Origin: an uncultured Pleurocapsa sp.
GTDB lineage: Bacteria; Cyanobacteriota; Cyanobacteriia; Cyanobacteriales; Xenococcaceae
Length of the DNA stretch: 12,194 nucleotides
Direction of reading: 5' to 3'
Assembly: GCA_937884735.1 (NCBI GenBank)
Contig: CAKZYI010000116.1
Location: forward strand, 1 to 12,194
Shown: positions 6,497 to 12,194 of the stretch, piece after piece
How the letters are laid out: each line of letters opens with the position of its first letter
Position numbering within the stretch: the first letter of the stretch is position 1
Program-made: the position numbers and the translations under genes
Notes under the pieces: generated by a model
Told to the model about the DNA's origin: nothing
The model's input: the letters and a program-made list of their open reading frames with translations, nothing else
The model's database searches: none

Positions 6497-7033
6497 ATGA
6501 AATGGCTGAATGAACCTAATTCTTGGAGCAATCGCAATAATATAATTGAGGTCAATTCAGATTGTAATACTGACTTTTGGCGTAAAACTCATTATGGATT
6601 TATCAGAGATAACGGACACTTTTATTATGAGAAGGTTACAGGGAACTTTGTTGCTACCGTAAAAATTAGTGGTGAATATCGGGATATATACGACCAAGCG
6701 GGTTTGATGGTGCGTTTGGATGAGGAAAACTGGCTTAAATTTGGAATTGAATTAGTTGAAGGAGTACAGCACGTTAGCGCAGTGGTTACTCGCGATTATT
6801 CTGATTGGTCTGTTGTCCCAATGCCGAATAACCCTCCTGCAATTTGGCTGAGAATTAATAGTAAAGGTTCGGCAATGGAGATAGATTATTCGATTGACAA
6901 CCAACGATATACAATGTTGAGAATTGCTTATCTGACTTCGACTGAAACTCTAGAAGTGGGAATAATGTGCGCTTCTCCTCAAGGAAAAGGATTTACCACT
7001 ATTTTTGAGGGATTTAAAGTCACACCTTATTAA
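6497..7033 (+). CDS. DUF1349 family protein (concanavalin A-like fold)
   Basis: A 178-residue soluble protein made of a single DUF1349 domain, the family annotated as 'regulation of enolase 1' after a yeast member; its biochemical role in bacteria is not established. The family pattern is visible: an early W-LNEPNSW, TDFWRKTHYGF (25-35), DQAGLMVR (66-73), WLKFGIE (79-85), VVTRDYSDWS (96-105), a PPAIWLR strand and a final GFTTIFEGFKV strand. There is no signal peptide or membrane segment, so it is probably cytoplasmic. The start codon lies 21 bp from that of the divergent acetyltransferase, which suggests shared control or independent insertion of cargo. It is convergent with the sulfotransferase-like gene, 36 bp away. 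Confidence 0.85.
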   Translation: MKWLNEPNSWSNRNNIIEVNSDCNTDFWRKTHYGFIRDNGHFYYEKVTGNFVATVKISGEYRDIYDQAGLMVRLDEENWLKFGIELVEGVQHVSAVVTRDYSDWSVVPMPNNPPAIWLRINSKGSAMEIDYSIDNQRYTMLRIAYLTSTETLEVGIMCASPQGKGFTTIFEGFKVTPY

Positions 7034-7069
7034 TTGGATCATGACGTAATTGAAATTATTTAAAGAGTT

Positions 7070-7876
7070 TTAGGTTAGTAAAAATTCGAGCTTATTATTT
7101 TGGAGAGTAGTAGTTAATAAATCAGGATTGTTTACCTTATCTATAATATTAAGACGTTTATCTTGTTTGACTCTCAAGTTACTTAGCTTTTGTTGTGCTG
7201 TAGATAAGTTACTTTCTGCAATTTGCAAACCAATAGATCTTAAAAAATCGAACATAAAAATAAATTTATCACGGTTAGTTTGACACCGATGAATTGTTTC
7301 ATATTTTAGTATTGAAATTTTGCAGTGATGATTTTTTGACTCTTCTTCAATAAATTGATAATACTTTTGATGGCAAGTATACCAACTGAGAAAATGATCT
7401 GGATTGAAATCCAACCTTAAATTCGATGTATCTTGATCGCTCCAGCTTGCTGTCATCTTGGCAAAGTTTAGAGAAAAATATACATCTAGCAAATTACGCT
7501 GGATCACTATCTTTTTAATTTGCTTGTTTTGGATAATCACATTGCTTAGATCTTGCTTAGATAAGTGATTAGGAAATATCTTAAAGCTGATATATTTACT
7601 AGTACTATATAGCCTGATGATTTTAATGATTTCTTGAGGATTATGATTGACAAAATTGATAAATCTAAGGTCTTTGTGGTTTTTGATTTTTAGCTGATAT
7701 TTGCGATTAACATGTTCTATTATCTTTTGAGCAAGCTGTTGATTACCTAGGTAAACTGCCTGATTGTGATAAATTTCGTACAAAGAATCTATTTCAGAGA
7801 ATCTCCCTAGCAAACCACAAAGATAGTTAGTTCCAGTTCTAGGTATGGCTAATATAGATATAAACTCGGTCGCCAT
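7070..7876 (-). CDS. sulfotransferase family protein
   Basis: Likely transfers sulfate from PAPS to a sugar or other acceptor. In the 268-residue product the 5'-phosphosulfate loop is ILAIPRTGTNYLCGLLG (8-24), with Arg13-Thr-Gly-Thr in place of the usual RSGS/T. The 3'-phosphate motif is KIVIQRNLLDVYFSLNFAK (122-140), with Arg127 and Ser135 as the expected contacts. The middle (ISFKIFPNHL) and the WYTCHQKYYQF helix also fit the family. Base composition is more AT-rich than in the core genes to the right, and it lies among accessory genes, so horizontal acquisition is plausible. The ATG at 7876 gives MATEFISILAIPR, with the loop directly after, as expected. The acceptor is unknown. Confidence 0.75.
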   Translation of the reverse strand: MATEFISILAIPRTGTNYLCGLLGRFSEIDSLYEIYHNQAVYLGNQQLAQKIIEHVNRKYQLKIKNHKDLRFINFVNHNPQEIIKIIRLYSTSKYISFKIFPNHLSKQDLSNVIIQNKQIKKIVIQRNLLDVYFSLNFAKMTASWSDQDTSNLRLDFNPDHFLSWYTCHQKYYQFIEEESKNHHCKISILKYETIHRCQTNRDKFIFMFDFLRSIGLQIAESNLSTAQQKLSNLRVKQDKRLNIIDKVNNPDLLTTTLQNNKLEFLLT

Positions 7877-7928
7877 TATATAACCTACAAAAGATCGTTG
7901 AATAAAATTAAATATATACTACGCTCTG

Positions 7929-7986
7929 TGGAACTTTTAAAAGTTCCAGCCCCCTCTAACCTCCCCCAAGCTTGGGGGAGGGCTGG
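7929..7986. repeat. double palindrome repeat upstream of rsmD
   Basis: A perfect 20-bp palindrome, TGGAACTTTTAAAAGTTCCA (7929-7948), is followed by a perfect 22-bp palindrome (7960-7981, left arm CCTCCCCCAAG centred on a HindIII-like AAGCTT). CCAGCCC (7946-7952) pairs with GGGCTGG (7980-7986) and encloses the second one. GGGGGAG occurs again at about 7996-8002. The C/G-rich part stands out in an AT-rich spacer and looks like a dispersed repeat, not a promoter. It lies between the divergent sulfotransferase-like gene and rsmD. Confidence 0.75.
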
Positions 7987-8050
7987 CTTTTATAAGGGGG
8001 AGAAGATTAATCATCTCTACAAGTTGCACATCGCGTATATACTGTAAAAC

Positions 8051-8590
8051 ATGAGGATATATGGAAATCGTCAACTAAAGACTGTTCCAGGACAAAGAAC
8101 TCGTCCCACTTCTGCCAGAGTAAGGGAAGCACTGTTTAATATTTGGCGAGGTCGCATTACTAACTGTTGCTGGTTAGATTTGTGTGCGGGAAATGGCTCA
8201 ATGGGTGCAGAAGCTTTGTGTCGTGGCGCGAGCAAAGTAGTTGGTATAGAACAGTATTCTAAAGCCTGCACAATTATTGAGCAAAACTGGCAGCAGGTTG
8301 CTCAACCAGAACAATCCTTTCAAGTAATCAAAGGGGATGTAATTGTCAAAATTAAAGGATTAGCAGGGCAGCAATTTGACTGGATCTATTTCGATCCTCC
8401 TTATGATAGCTATCTATACTTACCTGTTCTTAAAGCGATCGCTTCCCTTAATTTAGTCACTTTAGAAGGTGCGATCGCTGTTGAACACAATCCTAAAATT
8501 TGGCAAGCAAAGCAGATACCAGGATTAGAAATATACCGCACCAAAACCTATGGCAACACTACCCTTAGCTTTTACGCGATCGAAGAGTAA
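8051..8590 (+). CDS. rsmD: 16S rRNA (guanine(966)-N2)-methyltransferase
   Basis: SAM-dependent enzyme that methylates N2 of G966 of 16S rRNA during 30S assembly. The 179-residue product has the RsmD start MRIYGNRQLK followed by the RPTSARVREALFNIW signature (18-32). The SAM-binding motif is WLDLCAGNGSMGAEALCRGA (41-60). The catalytic motif is YFDPPYDS, with DPPY at 115-118. The C-terminal strand AIAVEH is also typical. Length is normal. HIP1 octamers lie inside the gene near 8434 and 8471. It is convergent with gloA, with 50 bp between the stop codons. No clear Shine-Dalgarno precedes the ATG. Confidence 0.95.
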   Translation: MRIYGNRQLKTVPGQRTRPTSARVREALFNIWRGRITNCCWLDLCAGNGSMGAEALCRGASKVVGIEQYSKACTIIEQNWQQVAQPEQSFQVIKGDVIVKIKGLAGQQFDWIYFDPPYDSYLYLPVLKAIASLNLVTLEGAIAVEHNPKIWQAKQIPGLEIYRTKTYGNTTLSFYAIEE

Positions 8591-8640
8591 TATTACTTTC
8601 TTTTTTTCCAATCAACAATGGCAATCGAGCATTTGCAGAT

Positions 8641-9063
8641 TTATGCTGTCGCGGCGGCTTTTTTTTGTGCCGATCCTTGAGTACCTAACTGAATTAATTC
8701 AATTTTGTAACCATCTGGGTCTTCTACAAAGGCAATTACAGTGCTACCGTGTTTCATAGGACCTGGTTCTCGACTAACTTTACCACCCTGAGTTTTAATG
8801 CGATCGCAAGTACCGTAGATATCATCAACTCCTAAAGCAATGTGTCCGTATCCTTTGCCTAGATCGTATTTCTCTACACCCCAATTATAAGTAAGCTCAA
8901 TAACGCTATTCTCTTTTTCTTCTCCATAACCGACAAAAGCTAGAGTAAACTTTCCACCAGGATAGTCTTTGCGACGCAATAACTTCATGCCTAAAATATC
9001 GCAATAAAAAGCGATCGATTTATCTAGATCTCCAACTCTCAACATAGTGTGCAGCATTCTCAT
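8641..9063 (-). CDS. gloA: lactoylglutathione lyase (glyoxalase I)
   Basis: Converts the hemithioacetal of methylglyoxal and glutathione to S-lactoylglutathione, a detoxification step for a by-product of glycolysis. The 140-residue protein has two glyoxalase/VOC half-domains. The metal ligands fall at the same positions as in the E. coli enzyme: His5 (MLHTMLRV), Glu56 (VIELTYN), His74 (GYGHIALGV) and Glu122 (YKIELIQ). VGDLDKSIAFYCDILGMKLLRR is the family N-terminus. The tail after residue 127 is a short Ala/Lys-rich extension. AAAGGAG (9074-9080) lies ten bases before the ATG and supports this start over the second Met, two codons on. The bacterial enzyme of this type normally uses Ni2+. Confidence 0.96.
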   Translation of the reverse strand: MRMLHTMLRVGDLDKSIAFYCDILGMKLLRRKDYPGGKFTLAFVGYGEEKENSVIELTYNWGVEKYDLGKGYGHIALGVDDIYGTCDRIKTQGGKVSREPGPMKHGSTVIAFVEDPDGYKIELIQLGTQGSAQKKAAATA

Positions 9064-9160
9064 TGGTGTGATTCTCCTTTTTAAACGGTTTTTTGAATTT
9101 ACTCTTTTATTTTATAAGCAATGAAATCAGCAGAATAGAAAAATCTTAGGTAATGAATGT

Positions 9161-9292
9161 TTAAAAAGAATTTTGATGTTGCTTGATATCATGATTTAAT
9201 GTTTTCTTAAGGAATAACCAAGAACGTAGCCAAATATACTGTTTATATTCTGGTATGTTGGTAGCTAACATGCTCAAGAGATTGTAACCCAT
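9161..9292 (-). CDS. candidate small protein, 43 aa, unrecognised
   Basis: ATG at 9290-9292 opens a frame reading MGYNLLSMLA, TNIPEYKQYIWLRSWL, FLKKTLNHDI, ending KQHQNSF and TAA (9161-9163). GGGAG (minus strand, 9301-9305) lies eight bases upstream, a good Shine-Dalgarno spacing in a genome where many genes lack one. The composition is protein-like: aromatic and basic, with one amphipathic stretch and no membrane span. It lies between divergent gloA and nblA, on the strand of gloA, and the NtcA-type site for nblA falls within its codons 18-23. I do not recognise the family. It may be a real small protein, the tail of a lost gene, or chance. Confidence 0.4.
   Translation of the reverse strand: MGYNLLSMLATNIPEYKQYIWLRSWLFLKKTLNHDIKQHQNSF
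9226..9239 (+). promoter_or_regulatory. NtcA-type binding site upstream of nblA
   Basis: GTA (9226-9228), eight bases, TAC (9237-9239) is an exact match to the palindromic site of NtcA, the cyanobacterial nitrogen regulator. NtcA is known to act on nblA in several strains. The site ends 152 bp before the nblA ATG. In NtcA-activated promoters a -10 box of form TAN3T lies about 22 bp downstream: TAACAT (9266-9271) fits the form at 26 bp, and TAGCTA (9262-9267) fits the spacing but not the last base. Six fixed bases occur by chance about once in 4 kb, so the location next to nblA is what gives it weight. Confidence 0.5.
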
Positions 9293-9391
9293 AGTTTTTA
9301 CTCCCACTTGATTAAATCCTCTTCAGTTTTCGTTAAATTTGTTCTTGTCTTAATCTAAATAGTTAATTTCCTCACATCAGGAGTTTAGATA

Positions 9392-9583
9392 ATGAATTTC
9401 GAGTCTAATCAGTTGTCTTTAGAACAAGAATTCAAGCACGAAGTGTTTGCAGCTAAAATTCAAGAATTATCTTACGAAGAGACTAAAGAATTATTGGTTA
9501 AGTTTCACAAGCAAATGCTATTTAAGGACAACTTTTATAAAAGGCTATTCCGCAAGCAAAGAAATAAATTATCGCAAAATTAA
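9392..9583 (+). CDS. nblA: phycobilisome degradation protein NblA
   Basis: Small adaptor that binds phycobilisome subunits and brings them to the ClpC chaperone-protease when nitrogen or sulfur runs out, causing bleaching. The 63-residue product shows the whole family pattern: LSLEQEFKHEVFAAKIQ (8-24), LSYEETKELLVKFHKQMLF (26-44) and KDNFYKRLF (45-53), forming two long helices in a helix-turn-helix dimer. Length is typical. AGGAG (9379-9383) lies eight bases before the ATG. The upstream spacer carries an exact GTA-N8-TAC site, which fits induction by nitrogen starvation. It stands alone, followed by hisC after 103 bp. Confidence 0.9.
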   Translation: MNFESNQLSLEQEFKHEVFAAKIQELSYEETKELLVKFHKQMLFKDNFYKRLFRKQRNKLSQN

Positions 9584-9651
9584 TCCCTGAATATGGCGAT
9601 CTAAATCTACTGTTTGTATTGCAAAACTAGTTTTATGTAGACTAAATATTT

Positions 9652-9657
9652 TATAAT
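9652..9657 (+). promoter_or_regulatory. -10 box candidate for hisC
   Basis: A perfect TATAAT lies 29 bp upstream of the hisC ATG, in the nblA-hisC spacer. No good -35 hexamer stands 16-18 bp before it (AGTTTT at 9629-9634 is the nearest). It suggests that hisC has its own promoter and is not read only from nblA. Confidence 0.4.
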
Positions 9658-9686
9658 TTACATCTCCACATAGACTTCAAAACACC

Positions 9687-10835
9687 ATGCGCGATCGCAC
9701 ATCTTTTATTCGCTCCGACTTGGCTCACTTAGAGGCATATACGTCCCATTCAGGAGGAGAAAGTCCAGCTATTGTTGATCGTTTAGATACAAATGAAAGC
9801 CCCCTTGATTTACCCGCAGATATTAAATCTAAGCTAGCCTGGATATATCAGCAAGAAATAGAGGCAAATCGTTATCCAGATGGCAGTCACACGGAGTTAA
9901 AAAATGTGATCGCCGAATATTCTACTGAATCGGCAGGTTTGGCTGACGGTCTAACTGGCAATTGCATATCAGTGGGAAATGGTTCGGATGAATTAATTCG
10001 CTCAATTTTAATTGCTACTTGTTTGGGAGGAGAAGGCTCAATTTTAGTGGCGACTCCTACCTTTTCTATGTACGGTATTTTAGCCAAAACTTTAGGAATT
10101 CCCGTAGTTACAGTATCAAGAAACGAAACTGACTTTGCCCTAGATTTAACAGCGGCACAACAGGCGATCGAGCAAACAGAAAACCCACCAATTAGGGTGG
10201 TGTTTATGGTACATCCCAATTCCCCTACGGGCAATAACTTAATTGAAAAAGAACTCGATTGGTTGAGAAGTCTACCAGACAATGTTTTGGTGGTAATAGA
10301 TGAAGCCTATTTTGAATTTTCTCAAACATCCGTCATCGGAGAATTAGCACAGCGTCAAAATTGGGTTGTTTTGCGTACTTTTTCCAAAGCATTTCGATTA
10401 GCTGCTCATCGTGTAGGATATGCGATCGCCAATCCAGAATTAATCCAGGTACTAGAAAAAGTCCGTTTGCCTTACAATCTTCCCAGCTTTTCTCAAATAG
10501 CGGCAAAATTGGTCTTGCAGCAACGCCAACTGCTTTTACCACTGGTTCAAGAAATCATAGAAGAAAGAAAACGAGTATATTCAGCATTACAAAAAAATAG
10601 CCACATTCAAGTGTGGCGGAGTGATGCTAATTTTGTATATCTTCGTCTCAAAAACATTAGTGACGATAGTCAAGATGAAATTCTTGCTCAGATCGCGGCA
10701 TCTTTAAAAACAGAAGGAACTTTAATTCGCCATACAGGTGGTGGGATCAGAATTTCTATCGGTACGCCCGAAGAAAATAATCGTACTCTTGAGCGTTTGG
10801 AAAAGCGGATATCTCTTACAACCATCGATAATTAA
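9687..10835 (+). CDS. hisC: histidinol-phosphate aminotransferase
   Basis: PLP enzyme of histidine synthesis that makes L-histidinol phosphate from imidazole-acetol phosphate and glutamate. In the 382-residue protein (fold type I), RLDTNESPLDLP (32-43) is the substrate-binding N-terminal motif. NRYPDGS (61-67) and GNGSDELIRS (97-106) follow. HPNSPTGN (176-183) holds Asn178, and VIDEAYFEF (203-211) holds Asp205 and Tyr208. TFSKAFRLAAHRVGY (231-245) holds Lys234, the Schiff-base lysine. Arg355 in GGIRISIGT should bind the substrate carboxylate. A HIP1 octamer overlaps the first codons. No other his gene is in the window, as is usual in cyanobacteria, where his genes are scattered. Broad family overlap with aromatic aminotransferases leaves slight doubt about substrate. 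Confidence 0.93.
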   Translation: MRDRTSFIRSDLAHLEAYTSHSGGESPAIVDRLDTNESPLDLPADIKSKLAWIYQQEIEANRYPDGSHTELKNVIAEYSTESAGLADGLTGNCISVGNGSDELIRSILIATCLGGEGSILVATPTFSMYGILAKTLGIPVVTVSRNETDFALDLTAAQQAIEQTENPPIRVVFMVHPNSPTGNNLIEKELDWLRSLPDNVLVVIDEAYFEFSQTSVIGELAQRQNWVVLRTFSKAFRLAAHRVGYAIANPELIQVLEKVRLPYNLPSFSQIAAKLVLQQRQLLLPLVQEIIEERKRVYSALQKNSHIQVWRSDANFVYLRLKNISDDSQDEILAQIAASLKTEGTLIRHTGGGIRISIGTPEENNRTLERLEKRISLTTIDN

Positions 10836-10853
10836 TAATTAATTGTTGGTTGA

Positions 10854-11300
10854 TCAGCCTTTGTTTTTAATCATCATCACTGTGGTGATTTGATTAACTG
10901 TATCTTCAGGAATTGAGAGACTTGCAGATAATTTAGATAGCATCTCTAACTCTTCTTCAAATATTGCACCATCACACAAGGCTATATCTGTTGTCAAAGC
11001 AAATACTGTTTCATGAAGATAGTCTGGTAAGTTAGGCAAAGCTAACTGGATCAGGCTGTCTACGTCATAGGTTTTAATAATTCTCAGCAGCTTGTTTAAA
11101 GTGCCAACAATATTTGCTTTCGTTTTATCTTTGTATAGCTTTGTTCTTTTAAGGGCTACCATCAAACTTTGCAACTCTTCTTCTGCCATATATCCATCCA
11201 CAGCAACTGCAGACAGCATAATTGCAGCAAAAGATTCTCTGGGAGTCAAATATATATTCAACTCTTGTTGGAGATTGGAGGTTTTTTTGGGTAAATTCAT
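10854..11300 (-). CDS. TerB-like (tellurite resistance TerB family) protein
   Basis: All-helical cytoplasmic protein of the TerB/DjlA-like family, whose members bind metal and are linked to tellurite and stress responses; the role of single-domain cyanobacterial copies is unknown. Two acidic repeats mark the family: SAVAVDGYMAEEELQSLM (31-48) and DIALCDGAIFEEELEMLSKL (106-125), each with DG followed by paired Glu (numbering from the upstream GTG). Length is about 148 residues, normal for the family. ATG at 11298-11300 was preferred, but the GTG codon directly before it is also possible. It is convergent with hisC, with 18 bp between stop codons. No other ter gene is present, so tellurite resistance itself should not be assumed. 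Confidence 0.8.
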   Translation of the reverse strand: MNLPKKTSNLQQELNIYLTPRESFAAIMLSAVAVDGYMAEEELQSLMVALKRTKLYKDKTKANIVGTLNKLLRIIKTYDVDSLIQLALPNLPDYLHETVFALTTDIALCDGAIFEEELEMLSKLSASLSIPEDTVNQITTVMMIKNKG

Positions 11301-11434
11301 CACGATATAATCAATATTTTTTTGTGTCGCACTGCCAACATAGATTTTGACTTTGTACGGCTATATATCGATATCTTGCCCAAAATTTATTGGTAACATA
11401 ACTATTAATGGCATCTCAAAACTTTAAGAGTAAT

Positions 11435-11477
11435 AAAAAAAGCGATCGCCTTTTCTCTGCAAAAAAGCGATCGCTTT
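11435..11477 (-). terminator. ndhF terminator built from two HIP1 octamers
   Basis: Read on the minus strand, GCGATCGC (11467-11474) is followed by a 17-nt spacer and a second GCGATCGC (11442-11449), then seven T (11435-11441). Because the octamer is its own reverse complement, the two copies form a strong 8-bp stem, extended by flanking AAA/TTT. It starts 24 bp after the ndhF stop codon. Confidence 0.7.
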
Positions 11478-11500
11478 AACAATCAATAATTGGTGACTAT

Positions 11501-12194
11501 TTAGCCCAAACTAAATACCAAAACAAATCCTAATACTGCACCAAAAACAATCAAGGCATAGAATTGCGCTCGACCATTTTCCAAGTATTTCAATCCTTCT
11601 CCACTAAGTACTGCTGCCAAACCAGTTAAATTAACTGCGCCGTCTACAACGCGATAGTCAACTTCCATTATTTGTCTGGCGATGCGACGTATACCAGTGA
11701 CAAATACTTTGTTGTAAAGATCGTCAAGATACCACTTGTTGAGAGAAAAACGATAAAGAGTAGGAACTTTCTTGGCAATAGTGCTGGGGTCGATGTTTTT
11801 AGTACGGTACATCAACAGTGCCACAATGATACCTGCTACTGCGATCGCCACTGACAAACCAGCCATAGTAATAAACTCACTCTTGTCGAAACCATGTTCG
11901 GCAATCATTTCACCAGGGGCATGAATGAACTCTTCAAAGTTATTATCCCAAGGACGACCTAGCCAACCAATAAAGATTGAAGGGATGGCTAAAATAACCA
12001 AGGGTAACGCCATAGTCAAAGGAGACTCATGGGGATATTCACTATGACTGTGACTATCGCCTTCTTTAGCATCCATTGCTCCAGGTCCAAAAGCAAGTCC
12101 AGCTTCAGTCATCAACTGTTGCTTGATACCCGAATCATTGCCGCGAAACTCACCTTCAAAGGTCATAAAGTACATGCGGAACATATAGAATGCG
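11501..12194 (-). CDS. ndhF: NAD(P)H-quinone oxidoreductase subunit 5 (NdhF), C-terminal part
   Basis: Proton-pumping membrane subunit of NDH-1, which feeds electrons from ferredoxin into plastoquinone for respiration and cyclic electron flow around photosystem I. Only the last 231 codons are in the window; reading continues past the right edge (AFYMFRMYF), so the Met at 12184 is internal. Visible features are FRMYFMTFEGEFRG, PHESPLTMALPLVILAIP with a helix, a second helix around TMAGLSVAIAVAGIIVALL, KWYLDDLYNKVFV in the lateral-helix region, and a final helix in AQFYALIVFGAVLGFVL. The sequence looks like the NdhF1 type of the respiratory/cyclic complex, not the CO2-uptake types, though the deciding N-terminal region is absent. 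No ndhD follows; a terminator comes directly after the stop. Confidence 0.92.
   Translation of the reverse strand, partial: AFYMFRMYFMTFEGEFRGNDSGIKQQLMTEAGLAFGPGAMDAKEGDSHSHSEYPHESPLTMALPLVILAIPSIFIGWLGRPWDNNFEEFIHAPGEMIAEHGFDKSEFITMAGLSVAIAVAGIIVALLMYRTKNIDPSTIAKKVPTLYRFSLNKWYLDDLYNKVFVTGIRRIARQIMEVDYRVVDGAVNLTGLAAVLSGEGLKYLENGRAQFYALIVFGAVLGFVLVFSLG

Noticed and set aside
8641..8759. Plus-strand ORF running from the end of rsmD into gloA
   Set aside because: It is antisense to gloA, whose metal ligands and Shine-Dalgarno sequence are clear.
11304..11434. Short minus-strand frame MPLIVMLPINFGQDIDI ahead of the TerB-like gene
   Set aside because: Only 17 codons with no Shine-Dalgarno; in frame with the TerB-like gene but separated by TAG, and the downstream residues do not look like a family N-terminus.

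Overview
The window comes from a cyanobacterium. The evidence is about a dozen copies of the HIP1 octamer GCGATCGC, an nblA gene for phycobilisome degradation, an NDH-1 ndhF gene, and a cytochrome c oxidase locus (ctaC, ctaD) with the heme A biosynthesis genes ctaA and ctaB. The DNA is AT-rich with AT-rich spacers. I cannot name the species from the sequence.

Layout. 1-4568 is a respiratory block. ctaC (subunit II) and ctaD (subunit I, running off the left edge) lie on the minus strand. A 510-bp spacer separates them from ctaA (heme A synthase) and ctaB (heme O synthase) on the plus strand, which end at a hairpin terminator. Subunits I and II, and the two enzymes that make their heme cofactor, therefore sit back to back. 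The main surprise is that ctaD carries an in-frame TGA at codon 176. The same frame continues for 89 more codons of recognisable subunit I, including a copper-ligand histidine.

4372-5872 is a graveyard. It holds a 121-bp MITE-like element with 13-bp terminal inverted repeats and TAAATAA on both sides, a GNAT acetyltransferase with an internal deletion, a decayed PIN-domain (VapC-type) toxin gene on the minus strand, an unrecognised ORF with a 16-bp tandem duplication, and a second small inverted-repeat element. 5915-7876 is accessory cargo: a hexapeptide-repeat acetyltransferase, a DUF1349 protein divergent from it by only 21 bp, and a sulfotransferase-like protein. A palindrome-rich repeat follows at 7929-7986.

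8051-12194 is mostly core genes: rsmD (16S rRNA methyltransferase), gloA (glyoxalase I, convergent with rsmD), nblA, hisC (histidinol-phosphate aminotransferase), a TerB-like protein convergent with hisC, and the 3' third of ndhF, whose terminator is built from two HIP1 octamers. The gloA-nblA spacer holds an exact GTA-N8-TAC NtcA-type site. It also holds an unlisted 43-codon minus-strand ORF with a good Shine-Dalgarno sequence, and the two overlap. I see no tRNA, rRNA, CRISPR array or complete insertion sequence. I see no clearly new multi-gene system; the most checkable novelties are the ctaD stop codon, the small ORF beside nblA, the decayed toxin and the two MITE-like elements.
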